64,000 nucleotides of DNA from CAYUYV01 sp964561475 (GCA_964561475.1 CAZLPU010000006.1:1-64000), one strand, 5' to 3'. Shown: positions 16,254 to 25,264, counted from the stretch's first letter. Numbers and translations are program-made. The notes: generated by a model from the letters alone, not told the origin.

Positions 16254-17957
16254 TCACGTTTCCCCGCGCTCATGACGGTCCCGCGCCTCATCCCGCAATT
16301 GGCGCTTGAAGATCTTGCCCGTGGCGGTGCGGGGCAGGGGCTCGGCCATGAAGTGGAAATACCGGGGGATCTCGAAGCGCGCCAGCCGGGGTTCCAGGAA
16401 AGCGCGGACTTCCGCCTCGTCCATGGGGCGGGTGGCGTAGATGGTGGCCCCCACTTCCTCGCCCAGGCGCTCGTCGGGCACCCCGTAAACGCTGGTCTCC
16501 AGAATGTCCGGATGCTCAAGAATGGCTGCTTCCACGGCACCGCAGCCGATGTTTTCCCCGCCCCGGATCACCAGATCCTTGATCCGGTCAACGATATAGA
16601 GGAACCCGTCCTCGTCCATATAGGCCACGTCCCCGGTGCGCATCCAGCCGTCCGTATCAAGAACTTCCGCTGTCGCATCAGGTCGGTTCCAGTAGCCCCG
16701 GAACATCGACGCCCCCCTGACCAGAAGTTCTCCCCGGCCATAAGCAGGCAGGGTGTTGCCCTCCTCGTCGATGATCTTTATGTCGAGGACGACGGAGCAC
16801 CGCCCGGAACTGTCCGGATGGGTCACATAATCCTCACCTGCGATGCTGGTGCCGATGGCGTTCGTTTCGGTCATGCCCCAGCCCGTGTTGGGTCGGGCGG
16901 TCTGGAAGCCTTTATTGATGGCCCGCACCTGTTCCGGCGCCCGGGGCGCACCGCCCCCGCCCACCAGTTGAAGGCTGCTCAGGTCCCGGTTTGAGGTGGC
17001 CGCCGCGTGCACCAGATCGCCGGTCATGGCCGGGGTGGCCACGAAGGAGGTGATCCGTTCCCGTTCGATAATGTTCATGGCCTGGGTTACGTCCCATTTG
17101 TACATGCACACAAGCCGGCGCTGGGCCCGGTAGCATCCCAGATAGATCGCATTGGAGCCGGTGACGTGGAAAAGCGGCACCGCAAGGAGGGAGGCCCCCT
17201 GTTCCATGGCCCCATCCTCACCGGCGAAGGGCATGTCCACGGACCCGGTCATCACCGCCGCCTGGGCCTCGACTTCCCAGGACAGCAGCGCACTGATGAT
17301 CGAGCGATGGCTGCACACCACCCCCTTGGGATGCCCGGTGGAGCCGGAGGTGTAGAAAATCGTGGCATCGTCATCGGGATGGATATTGAACCAGGGCAGG
17401 GGAGAGTAAGGCACCCCCTCCAGGGCCCGGTTCAAATGCTGGATCCCAAGGGGCAGGGGACGGGTGGGGCGCACTGCCAGTACCGCCATCCGCTCCGGCG
17501 GGTGTTCGATCTGGGTGTACCGGTCGATGCGCTCCTGGTCGGCGATCAGCACCTTGGCGCCGCAGTCCCGCAGGGCATAGTCCATCTCATTAGGCTGCCA
17601 CAGGGCGTTGAGGGCCACCGCAACCGCACCGATGGAGGTCACCGCGGAATAGGAGATCACCCATTCCGGGTAGTTGCGCATGGAAATGGCCACCCGGTCG
17701 CCCTGGCGCACCCCGTAACGCTGAACCAAGAGGGTGGCGAGCTGGCAGGCCTTGGCCCAGGTCTCCTCGAAGGTCAGCCGCTCATCCTCGTAAATGAGGA
17801 AAGGCAGGTCGCTCGCGGTGCTGATGAACAGCTCCCGCATGGTAGGGGGGGCATGGCGGAACACCCGGCAGGGTCGGCCATAGACGTCCGCTTCTTCCAG
17901 CTCGTAAGGCTCGCCTTCCGCCAGAATGGTCTTCAGCGCCTGTTCGCGGCTCACCAT
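16254..17957 (-). CDS. AMP-binding acyl-CoA ligase (ANL superfamily)
   Basis: A 567-residue adenylate-forming ligase that activates a carboxylic acid with ATP and joins it to CoA. The phosphate-binding loop is YTSGSTGHPKG (202-212), A5 is GWGMTETNA, the hinge region reads YIVDRIKDLVIRGGENIG, and the C-terminal catalytic lysine lies in RTATGKIFKRQ. All core motifs are present. It is transcribed with the acyltransferase-like gene and lies near the acyl-CoA dehydrogenase. It could be the entry enzyme for the substrate brought in by the importer, comparable in role to AtuH. Confidence 0.88.
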   Translation of the reverse strand: MVSREQALKTILAEGEPYELEEADVYGRPCRVFRHAPPTMRELFISTASDLPFLIYEDERLTFEETWAKACQLATLLVQRYGVRQGDRVAISMRNYPEWVISYSAVTSIGAVAVALNALWQPNEMDYALRDCGAKVLIADQERIDRYTQIEHPPERMAVLAVRPTRPLPLGIQHLNRALEGVPYSPLPWFNIHPDDDATIFYTSGSTGHPKGVVCSHRSIISALLSWEVEAQAAVMTGSVDMPFAGEDGAMEQGASLLAVPLFHVTGSNAIYLGCYRAQRRLVCMYKWDVTQAMNIIERERITSFVATPAMTGDLVHAAATSNRDLSSLQLVGGGGAPRAPEQVRAINKGFQTARPNTGWGMTETNAIGTSIAGEDYVTHPDSSGRCSVVLDIKIIDEEGNTLPAYGRGELLVRGASMFRGYWNRPDATAEVLDTDGWMRTGDVAYMDEDGFLYIVDRIKDLVIRGGENIGCGAVEAAILEHPDILETSVYGVPDERLGEEVGATIYATRPMDEAEVRAFLEPRLARFEIPRYFHFMAEPLPRTATGKIFKRQLRDEARDRHERGET

Positions 17958-18243
17958 GGTGCGTTCTCCCCTGTGTTTTATCCCACCCGGTCCACCCCGT
18001 TCTGACGCGGGGCGATGGTCTGCCCCCGATGTCCAGAGGCGGTCTCAAGTGTTCGAGAGTGCCGGTTTTCCGGGGGGCAGGGCAAGGCCTCACTGCATGT
18101 GTCGTCCATCCGCTCGCCCATGACGGGCCACCACACGGATCCTTCAACGGGTTTTGACTTGGCCGCGTCCCGTCCGATGGCAAATGACACAGAGCGCCGC
18201 CGTTGGGGCGGAGGGGCTTGGGTATATTGGAGAGAGGCCATTC

Positions 18244-19011
18244 ATGACCGGATTCCCGAGGCGATCATTTGCACTCCTTTCCTTCTTTCTCGCCGCTCTG
18301 AGTACGGGGGCGAGCGCCCGGGCAGAGACCGGCGCCGCCCCCCGCAACACTGTGCTCGAGTTGTTCACCTCCCAAAGCTGCTCGTCCTGTCCCCGGGCCG
18401 AGGCGGTGCTGTCCCGTGTGGCGGAGCGGGCGGATGTGGTGGCCCTGGAATGGCACGTGGATTACTGGGACGACCTGGTGCACGGACGATCCGGCCGCTG
18501 GAAGGATCCCTTCTCCGATCCCGCGTTCACCCGGCGTCAGCGGACCTACAATGAAAACTTGCGGGGCACCCGGAACGTCTATACCCCCCAGCTTGTGGTG
18601 GCGGGCCGCACCGAGAGCCCCGGCTTCGACCAGGCCGCCATCGAAGCCCAACTGGAGCGCAGGGCAAGGGATGGTGAAGACTTTTCCCTCACGGTTGATG
18701 GGACGTGGCCGGACGGGTTCACCATCCGCCTAGACGGCACGGTGCCGGGACCGGAAGATGCCGCGCCTGAAATCTGGTTCGTGGATTTTCTGCCGAAAGC
18801 GAGCACAAAGGTCCGGGGCGGCGAGAATCATGGCCGCACCCTGGCCAATCTCAATGTGGTCCGGGCCATCACGAAAGTGGGCGCCTGGACCGGTGGCAAG
18901 GCTCAGTTCACGGTCAACCGGGCGCCGGTGGCCCCCGAGGCCCGCTGCGCGGTGCTGCTACAGCGCCCCGGAACCGGCGCGGTCCTGTCGGGCCAATACT
19001 GCCCCGCCTGA
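18244..19011 (+). CDS. DUF1223 family exported thioredoxin-like protein
   Basis: A 255-residue protein with a clear signal peptide (hydrophobic residues about 9-22, cleavage near ARA-ETG). After it comes VLELFTSQSCSSCPRAEAVL, the hallmark of DUF1223, in which C46-S-S-C49 resembles a thioredoxin CxxC. WHVDYWDDL and YTPQLVV also fit the family. GGAGAGAGG just before ATG 18244 decides the start over an upstream in-frame GTG/ATG. A periplasmic redox role is plausible but unproven. It stands alone, divergent from the acyl-CoA ligase across about 290 bases with no obvious promoter. Confidence 0.85.
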   Translation: MTGFPRRSFALLSFFLAALSTGASARAETGAAPRNTVLELFTSQSCSSCPRAEAVLSRVAERADVVALEWHVDYWDDLVHGRSGRWKDPFSDPAFTRRQRTYNENLRGTRNVYTPQLVVAGRTESPGFDQAAIEAQLERRARDGEDFSLTVDGTWPDGFTIRLDGTVPGPEDAAPEIWFVDFLPKASTKVRGGENHGRTLANLNVVRAITKVGAWTGGKAQFTVNRAPVAPEARCAVLLQRPGTGAVLSGQYCPA

Positions 19012-19119
19012 CCACTTAAGTGTGTGACTGCCGAAGTGACTGGTGATGGGGGCCGCTTGGAACGGTCTGGCGCCCGGCAGATTTGCCGCGCTGGCCCCCT
19101 GATCCAGGGACTATATCTC

Positions 19120-19133
19120 TTGATCTATCGCAA
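19120..19133 (+). promoter_or_regulatory. FNR/FixK-like box upstream of hemA
   Basis: TTGAT-CTAT-CGCAA resembles the alphaproteobacterial FNR/FixK site TTGAT-N4-ATCAA, with the common CGCAA right arm. It lies about 200 bases before hemA. In Rhodobacter sphaeroides FnrL is known to regulate hemA, so the placement is sensible. The rest of 19012-19332 holds no gene. Confidence 0.45.
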
Positions 19134-19332
19134 AGGGACGCAGCTAGAAACCGTGCATTCTGAAGCCGTATCGCGGTAGTCTTGTCATAGCAATGAGGGC
19201 AAGTGCAGGTCTGGCCGGCCTGCCGGGTTCTCCGTCAACCGGTCGAGCGGTGTGCTGCGCAGGGGCCAAGCCGCCCCCTGCCAATTCACCACCGGGGCGA
19301 ACAATAAGCGAGACGATCAAGAGGAGCAGGCC

Positions 19333-20589
19333 ATGGACTACGACAAGCTGTTTGGCGACGCCATCGAGCGCCTTTACGAAGAAGGCCGCTACCGGTACTT
19401 CGCCGAGCTTGAGCGTAAAGTCGGTCAGTTCCCCCAGGCCCATCACCACGGCCATGGCAGCGTCAGCACTGTGGGCGACGAACGGTTCTGCCCTGGCGGC
19501 GCCGAGCCCGCAGACATCACGATCTGGTGTTCCAACGACTATATGGGCATGGGCCATCATCCGGTTGTGCTCGACGGCATGAAGCGCGCCATCGACCATT
19601 GCGGCGCCGGCGCAGGCGGGACCCGCAATATCTCCGGCACCAATATCTACCACCGCATGCTGGAAGAAGAACTGGCGGACCTCCACGGCAAGGAAGCGGC
19701 GCTGCTGTTCACCTCCGGCTACATCTCCAACGAGGCGACCCTGTCCACCCTGGGCAAGGTGGTGCCCGGCTGTGTGATCTTTTCCGACGAACTGAACCAC
19801 GCCTCCATGATCGCCGGGATCCGCAATTCCGGCGCGGAAAAGCATGTGTTCCGCCATAACGACCTCAAGCATCTGGACCAGCTTCTGGCCCAGTATCCCA
19901 AGGAGCAGGCCAAGCTGGTCGCCTTCGAGAGCGTCTATTCCATGGACGGGGACATTGCGCCCATCGCTGAGATCTGCGATGTGGCCGAGCGCCATAACGC
20001 CATGACCTATCTCGACGAAGTGCATGCGGTGGGCATGTATGGACCCCGGGGCGGCGGCGTTTCCGAACGGGACCAGGTCTCCGAGAGGCTGACGGTCATT
20101 GAAGGCACCCTGGGCAAGGCCTTCGGGGTCATGGGCGGCTACATCGCCGCATCGAAAAACCTGGTGGACGTGATTCGGTCCTATGCTCCGGGCTTCATCT
20201 TCACCACCGCGCTGCCTCCCGCCGTCTGCGGCGGGGCCCTGGCCAGCATTCGTCATCTGAAGAAAGACGCTGCCTTGCGGGAGCGCCACCACGAGCGGGC
20301 CGCCACCCTGAAGCGCCTCCTGGCCCAGGCGGGGCTGCCGGTGATGCCTTCGGTCAGCCACATCGTGCCCGTGGCCGTGGGTGATCCTTATCTGTGCAAG
20401 CAGGCCAGCGATCTTCTGCTGGAGCGCCACCGCATCTATGTTCAGCCGATCAACTTTCCCACAGTGCCCCGGGGCACGGAGCGCCTGCGTATCACCCCGA
20501 CCCCGCTGCACAGCGATTCGGAAATGAACCGCTTGGTCGAGGCCCTGAAAGACGTGTGGGCCAATCTCGACATCCGCCAGGTCGCCTGA
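19333..20589 (+). CDS. hemA: 5-aminolevulinate synthase (C4 pathway)
   Basis: HemA condenses glycine with succinyl-CoA to 5-aminolevulinate, the first step of tetrapyrrole synthesis in alphaproteobacteria. The 418-residue protein has WCSNDYMGMG, GAGAGGTRNISG, YLDEVHAVGMYG and the PLP-binding lysine K262 in EGTLGKAFG, plus RIYVQPINFPTVPRGTERLR near the end. ATG 19333 was chosen because AAGAGGAG lies just upstream; an earlier in-frame start lacks this. It stands as a single gene, with an FNR-like box about 200 bases upstream. Confidence 0.97.
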   Translation: MDYDKLFGDAIERLYEEGRYRYFAELERKVGQFPQAHHHGHGSVSTVGDERFCPGGAEPADITIWCSNDYMGMGHHPVVLDGMKRAIDHCGAGAGGTRNISGTNIYHRMLEEELADLHGKEAALLFTSGYISNEATLSTLGKVVPGCVIFSDELNHASMIAGIRNSGAEKHVFRHNDLKHLDQLLAQYPKEQAKLVAFESVYSMDGDIAPIAEICDVAERHNAMTYLDEVHAVGMYGPRGGGVSERDQVSERLTVIEGTLGKAFGVMGGYIAASKNLVDVIRSYAPGFIFTTALPPAVCGGALASIRHLKKDAALRERHHERAATLKRLLAQAGLPVMPSVSHIVPVAVGDPYLCKQASDLLLERHRIYVQPINFPTVPRGTERLRITPTPLHSDSEMNRLVEALKDVWANLDIRQVA

Positions 20590-20617
20590 CCAACGCGCGC
20601 CGTTCCGCCCGCGAAGG

Positions 20618-21046
20618 CTACTGGCCTTTGCGTTGTTGGCGCCGTTTGTGGAGCCAGAACAGGAATGGGGCCAGAACCCATTCGTAGAGGGCAAACGCAA
20701 AGGGGCGCACCAGGGGAAAGTTGGCGAGGCTGGCAAGCCAGCCAAACCCCTGAACTTCCCGCCACAGACGGATAAAAGCCGCCACACCGCTCAACAGGGT
20801 CCCGTCCGTGTCATAGACATGGAGCCGCCGGGCGGCCTGATCCTGGGTCAGGTTGGCCGCGTTCAGCGCCTCAAGGTCCACGGAGATGTCGATCCAGTCC
20901 ACCGGTGCGCCGGTACGCTCCACAATGCCCTGGTAAAGGACAATTTCCCTGCGGCAGATCGGGCATTCCCCGTTGTAGAGCACCGTGATCCGTGCTGCTC
21001 CGCCGTCCCCTGCGCCGTTATCCTGCGCACCGTCGTCCTTGGCCAT
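20618..21046 (-). CDS. DCC-family (DUF393) thiol-disulfide oxidoreductase-like protein
   Basis: A 142-residue protein. After a short Asp/Gly-rich start it shows ITVLYNGECPICRREI, with C28-P-I-C31 as the DCC-family CxxC, then YDTDGTLLSGVAAF and a C-terminal hydrophobic region ending in WLHKRRQQRK. GGGAGC before ATG 21046 sets the start. Members are predicted thioredoxin-fold proteins of unknown partner. It converges with hemA (28-base gap) and diverges from the DUF2336 gene across two tandem operator-like repeats. Confidence 0.82.
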   Translation of the reverse strand: MAKDDGAQDNGAGDGGAARITVLYNGECPICRREIVLYQGIVERTGAPVDWIDISVDLEALNAANLTQDQAARRLHVYDTDGTLLSGVAAFIRLWREVQGFGWLASLANFPLVRPFAFALYEWVLAPFLFWLHKRRQQRKGQ

Positions 21047-21098
21047 GTTCTGCTCCCTGATGTGGTCGAACCCTACCAATTCCGTATCTCGCCCAAGG

Positions 21099-21146
21099 CC
21101 TGTTCGGTCTCTGTCAAGACTGCCTGTTCGGTCTTTGTTAAGACGG
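21099..21146. repeat. Two 24-bp tandem repeats, each with an inverted repeat, between DUF393 and DUF2336 genes
   Basis: CCTGTTCGGTCT opens both 24-base units (21099-21122 and 21123-21146). Inside each is an operator-like palindrome, GTCTC-TGTC-AAGAC at 21107-21120 and GTCTT-TGTT-AAGAC at 21131-21144. The second is a perfect inverted repeat with a 4-base spacer. They lie 53 bases from the DUF393 start and 147 from the DUF2336 start, so one regulator could control both. Confidence 0.6.
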
Positions 21147-21293
21147 AAGGTGAACCTTGGACCATGGCGTAGCTAGGTGGGACCGTGACCAAAGCGCCCG
21201 TCTCCCGGTTTGACCCGGGGGGTGGCCCCAGATTTCGCCTCACCTTCTGCCACGCCGGGCCTTCACCATGATGAATCGCGCTGCCGTAGCGTG

Positions 21294-22469
21294 ATGAAAT
21301 CCAACCCAGAAGAGACCGTTGACCGCATGACGCGCCTGTCCCGGTTCGACCTCGAATCCCTGGTGTCCGACCCCACTGAGACGGGGCGGATTTCCGTTGC
21401 CACTCATATTGTGCGGGCGGTCAAGGAAGGCCAGCTTTCGCCTGACGAGCGGGCCAAGGCCGATCAGATTCTCGGGCTGATGACCCAGGATGCGGCCGTG
21501 CGGGTGCGTGAAGCCATGGCCGATGTTATCGCCAGCGTGCCGGATGTGCCTCGGGATGTGATCCTGGCTCTGGCCCGGGACTTTGACCGGGTGGCCGAAC
21601 CGGTGCTGCGCCAGTCGCCCCTTTTGAGCGAGGCGGAACTGATCGAAATCGTGAAAGGCGGCTCCGAGGCCAAACAGACCGCTATCGCGAGCCGCCCCCA
21701 TGTACCCGACAGCGTGGCCCGCACCATCGTGGAGGAGGCGGGACCGGCACCGGTCACTGCCCTGGTGCGCAATCCGGGTGCGGAACTGTCCCAAAGCTCC
21801 ATTGAACATGCGGTGAACCGGTTCGCCGGCAACGAAGCGATCGCCGAAAGCCTTGCCGTGCGCCCGGATCTGCCGGTCACCGTGGCTGAACGGCTGGTGA
21901 CCATGGTCTCCGACCGGCTCCGGGCCTATCTGGTGGCCCGCCCGGACTTTTCCGATGCCATGGCCAACACCCTTGCGGAGCACAGCCGGGAACGGGCGAT
22001 CATCTCCCTGTTTGACGATTATGGCCGGGGACGGAACATCCCCATCATGGTCGAGCAGCTTGCCAAAACCAAACGCCTCACCCCATCCCTGCTTCTCAGG
22101 GCTGCGTGCACGGGCGACATGGCCTTTCTCGAGGCCGCCATTGCCCGGCGGGCGGGCCTCGATCTGCCCGAGACCTGGGCCTTCCTCCATGAGCGGGGGC
22201 CTGAAGGACTCGATGCGGTGGTTGCCGCGGCCAATCTGCCCAAAGTGATGATCCCGGTTCTGCGTATCGCCCTTGCCGTTCACCAGGACCTGACCCGGGA
22301 GGCCGGTGAGATCTCCCGCGACCAATTCCGTGCCCGCATGATTGAACGGGTCCTGACCCGCTGCACCCATATCGCCGCCGACGACCTGGACTATCTTCTT
22401 CTGAAGGTCGATCAGATTGCCGCCGCCGGCAAGGTCAAGGGCGATGGGGGAGGCGCGGCGGCTGCGTGA
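21294..22469 (+). CDS. DUF2336 domain-containing protein
   Basis: A 391-residue soluble protein made almost entirely of helices. RLSRFDLESLVSDP near the start and repeated blocks such as LALARDFDRVAEPVLRQSPLLSEAEL and LAVRPDLPVTVAERL recall HEAT-like repeats of the DUF2336 family, which is widespread in alphaproteobacteria and has no firm function. The C-terminus is a Gly/Ala tail. ATG 21294 is used because family members begin shortly before the LSRFDLESL segment. No membrane segment or catalytic motif is visible. Confidence 0.8.
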   Translation: MKSNPEETVDRMTRLSRFDLESLVSDPTETGRISVATHIVRAVKEGQLSPDERAKADQILGLMTQDAAVRVREAMADVIASVPDVPRDVILALARDFDRVAEPVLRQSPLLSEAELIEIVKGGSEAKQTAIASRPHVPDSVARTIVEEAGPAPVTALVRNPGAELSQSSIEHAVNRFAGNEAIAESLAVRPDLPVTVAERLVTMVSDRLRAYLVARPDFSDAMANTLAEHSRERAIISLFDDYGRGRNIPIMVEQLAKTKRLTPSLLLRAACTGDMAFLEAAIARRAGLDLPETWAFLHERGPEGLDAVVAAANLPKVMIPVLRIALAVHQDLTREAGEISRDQFRARMIERVLTRCTHIAADDLDYLLLKVDQIAAAGKVKGDGGGAAAA

Positions 22470-23250
22470 CTGGCCGTCCAAGTGACTGCCCGTCCAAACG
22501 GAATGACAGACGGCATCTCAACTGCCCGCGGCGTTCAGGAACTGCACCGACACAGCCAATCACCGCGTATCTAGGCCTCAAGGGGCTGATGATCGTTGAC
22601 CGCGCCATCGGTCCGCGTGCGTTCTACCTTGGGCAAAGCCAAGCGGCGTTACGCGGTTAGAACATGAGGCGTTTAATCCGCATCATGCTCAAGGCCGCGA
22701 CTGCGGTCCGGCGCCACTGCGCCGCCCTCGCGGAGGCGCCTCGCGCCGTGAGCGAAAAAGCGAGAGCGGCGGCCACCCTGTTTAAAGGTGATCGTGATTT
22801 TGCGCCCGCCGCTCTAGGAGCGTGATCCGACGAGGTTGGATCGGGCTCCGGCTGTGGTCCGGCACCGCCGCGCTGGTGCTGTGGGCCGGGAGCGACAAGT
22901 CGGCACACGTCCCCAGACTTTTCCACCGCTTTTTTCCGGGAAGTCCCGAAAGCGTGGTGCGGCGGACCCGGAATCAGACTATGCGACTGATTTGAATGAA
23001 TTAGTCGCAATCCTCCGGATCAGATGTGGCCATGGTGAGTGCCATGCTGCTATAGCATCTCAGAGGAGCGGCTGCGTATTCTGCCAATCAGTACATTTCG
23101 TAGGATGTTGAGATCATTGCATTTTTGTCATGCGATAGAGGACTTGCGCGCCCGCTTGGCCGGTCTGGATTTCCGGGGAACCGCTCCGGATCGTCTTTGC
23201 TCCCGGTACAGAATAAACCTGATCGTGATGCCCTCGCCGGGAGGGACACT
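22470..23250. other. 781-base intergenic region rich in inverted repeats
   Basis: No gene is supported. Structures seen are GTTCTA..TAGAAC enclosing CTTGG-gcaaag-CCAAG (about 22621-22665), a run of GC palindromes near 22700-22790 including GAGGCGCCTC, and GGAGC-gt-GATCC / GGATC-gg-GCTCC at 22817-22849. The last has matched bulges and a 9-base loop. The pattern suggests a dispersed intergenic repeat or a structured RNA. Confidence 0.45.
22817..22849. repeat. Imperfect palindrome GGAGC..GATCC / GGATC..GCTCC
   Basis: Two 5-bp stem blocks on each side, interrupted by 2-base internal mismatches, enclose a 9-base loop. It sits inside the long intergenic region and may belong to a REP-like family of repeats; other copies cannot be looked for here. 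Confidence 0.5.
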
Positions 23251-24348
23251 TTGACGGTTCCGCCAAACCTACACTCCGCGCCACCGGCCAACAAACACGG
23301 CAGGCGCACCACCGCCGCGCCCAAACGGGTCTTGGCGGTCCTTGCCCTGATGGTCTGCGCCCCATCGCTCCTCACCGTTGCACAGCCCGTCCGCGCCGAG
23401 ACCGAAGCCGCCGCTGATCCCCTGTTGAGCGAGGCGGTGCAGAACCAGTTGGTTCTGGCGCTGGAAGATGGCCGCAGCGACCTCATTTCCATGACCGTCA
23501 AGCTCGCCGCCGCCGCCATTCCCGGGTCCGAAGCGGAAATTCTCGCCCTTGCGGCCCGCACCAAGCCGGAGCACGCCGCCACGGTGGCCGTGGCCCTGGG
23601 CTTGCGTCCGCGTTCGGCGGAAATGGCCGTGGCCCAGGCCCGGGTGAATGTTTCCGCCGCTGAAATGGCGGCAGAAATCGAGGAAGACCAGAAGCCGCGC
23701 TTCTTTTCCTTCGAAGGCTGGGACGGTCGGTTTGCCGTGGGTACCGCCGCCAGCACGGGCAACACGCGGGAAACGGATTTATCCGCGAGCCTGGATGCCA
23801 GCCGCAATCATGGCAAGCTGTCTTATGAACTGGCGCTCATCTACGAGTTTGCCAAGTCCGATGGCGAGCGCACCCGGGACCGGTACTCCGCTGATCTCCA
23901 GACCAATTATGCCATAACGGACCGCCTCTACATTTACTCTGCGCTTCAGGGTGAGCGGGACGAATTCGATGGCTTCGATTACCGGGCCACGGCCGCACCG
24001 GGTCTGGGTTATTGGGCGGTCAAGCGGGAAAAAATCAGTCTGCGGTTCGAAACCGGTCCCGCGGTCCGGTTCGAGGAACCGGAAGAGGGGACGGGCCAGG
24101 TCAGCGTCGGTGGGATCGCCTCCTCCCGCTTCAAATGGACGCCCCAAGACGGGCTGATCATCCAGAACGACTCCCGCGTCATAGCTACGGAAAATACCAC
24201 CCTGCGCAATCTCGCCAGCATCACGGTGCCGGTCTACGCCAACCTGTCGCTGCAACTGTCCAACGAAGTGCGCTATGACTTGAATCCGCCCCAAGACACC
24301 GAGGCTCTCGACACTTCCACCCGGGCAACGGTGGCAATCATATTTTAA
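23251..24348 (+). CDS. DUF481 family outer-membrane protein
   Basis: A 365-residue protein with a predicted export signal (KRVLAVLALMVCAPSLLTVAQPVRA) followed by a helical region and a C-terminal beta-barrel-like half with alternating aromatic strands. FAVGTAASTGNTRETDLSASLDASR is the DUF481 hallmark, and the protein ends in a hydrophobic strand finishing with F. TTG at 23251 is the best start: GGGAGGGA lies just ahead and the signal peptide then sits normally. Longer in-frame readings from 23125 have no ribosome site. DUF481 proteins are thought to be outer-membrane proteins of unknown function. It is a single gene. Confidence 0.78.
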   Translation: MTVPPNLHSAPPANKHGRRTTAAPKRVLAVLALMVCAPSLLTVAQPVRAETEAAADPLLSEAVQNQLVLALEDGRSDLISMTVKLAAAAIPGSEAEILALAARTKPEHAATVAVALGLRPRSAEMAVAQARVNVSAAEMAAEIEEDQKPRFFSFEGWDGRFAVGTAASTGNTRETDLSASLDASRNHGKLSYELALIYEFAKSDGERTRDRYSADLQTNYAITDRLYIYSALQGERDEFDGFDYRATAAPGLGYWAVKREKISLRFETGPAVRFEEPEEGTGQVSVGGIASSRFKWTPQDGLIIQNDSRVIATENTTLRNLASITVPVYANLSLQLSNEVRYDLNPPQDTEALDTSTRATVAIIF

Positions 24349-24427
24349 CGCCCTAGTTCCTTGTACGTCCCGAAGCGGAGGCCATGTCGTGAGTGCGGCA
24401 TGATCCGCACGGGACTGTGTGTGCGTG

Positions 24428-24470
24428 AAAAGCCCGGCGCCGATGCTGTCGGCACCCGGGTTGAGCTTTT
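24428..24470. terminator. Hairpin terminator after the DUF481 gene
   Basis: AAAAGC..GCTTTT arms close a stem containing CCCGG-c-GCCGA / TCGGC-ac-CCGGG, ending in TTTT on the plus strand. The A-run on the other side would let it work in both directions. The rest of 24349-24681 shows no gene. Confidence 0.65.
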
Positions 24471-24681
24471 AGCGGTCTTGAAGCGGTCAGGTCTGTGGGC
24501 AGGATGGAGTGTTCCAAATTCCGTCATAGTTTTCACAGACCGTCGCGCTGCCGCGAAAAACGCAATGTTGGGTCTGGGCATGTCATCTCCGGATCCGCTG
24601 CGTGGAACGGCCACTCTGTTGTGGCAAGAAGCGCCGCACAGGAATGAATAGTTCTTGGAACTTTTTGGGAGAATACCCACC

Positions 24682-25251
24682 ATGCTGACTGCAAACGTTC
24701 GTACTGCCCTGTTCGCTTCCGCCGCCGTCCTGCTGGCCGCTGCGCCGGCGTTTGCCGACGACCACGGTCACAAGAACAAGGACAAGGGAATGGCTGGTGA
24801 CAGCCCCTCCAAGTCCATCGTCGAACTGGCCGTCGCAACCCCTGAGCTGTCCACCCTCGTGGCAGCCCTGAAGGCGGCCGACCTGGTCGAAGCTCTGGAA
24901 GGTGAAGGTCCGTTCACGGTCTTCGCACCGACCAACGACGCCTTCGCCGAACTGGGCGATGCCGTGCAAGACCTGCTGAAGCCGGAAAACAAGCAAAAGC
25001 TTCAGGGCGTTCTGCTCTACCACGTGATCAACGGCGCGGTCTTCGCTGAAGATCTGGTCGGTATGGTGAGCGACGAGGAAACCCTCCAGGGCGGCACCGT
25101 GACCATCGACGGCAATGACGGCGTGATGGTGAACGACTCAGCCGTGACCACCGCCGACGTGGCCGCCACCAATGGTGTCGTGCACATCATCGATGCGGTC
25201 CTGATGCCGCCGGCACCGGAAGACGCCGAGATGGAAGGCGACATGGAGTAA
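24682..25251 (+). CDS. Fasciclin (FAS1) domain-containing exported protein
   Basis: A 189-residue protein with a signal peptide (TALFASAAVLLAAAPAFA, cleavage before DDHG) and one FAS1 domain: SIVELAVATPELSTLVAALK, GPFTVFAPTNDAFAEL, the H-box LLYHVINGA, and NGVVHIIDAVLMPP at the end. FAS1 domains act in adhesion and extracellular matrix. TTGGGAG before ATG 24682 sets the start. It is followed at once by two hairpins, the second a strong terminator, so it is a one-gene transcript. Confidence 0.93.
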   Translation: MLTANVRTALFASAAVLLAAAPAFADDHGHKNKDKGMAGDSPSKSIVELAVATPELSTLVAALKAADLVEALEGEGPFTVFAPTNDAFAELGDAVQDLLKPENKQKLQGVLLYHVINGAVFAEDLVGMVSDEETLQGGTVTIDGNDGVMVNDSAVTTADVAATNGVVHIIDAVLMPPAPEDAEMEGDME

Positions 25252-25264
25252 GCTTCCACCGTCA

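Noticed and set aside
24604..24630. GGAAC motif that might be an EcfG-type general stress promoter before the fasciclin gene
   Set aside because: The expected CGTT box at 16-17 bases is not there (CAAG instead).
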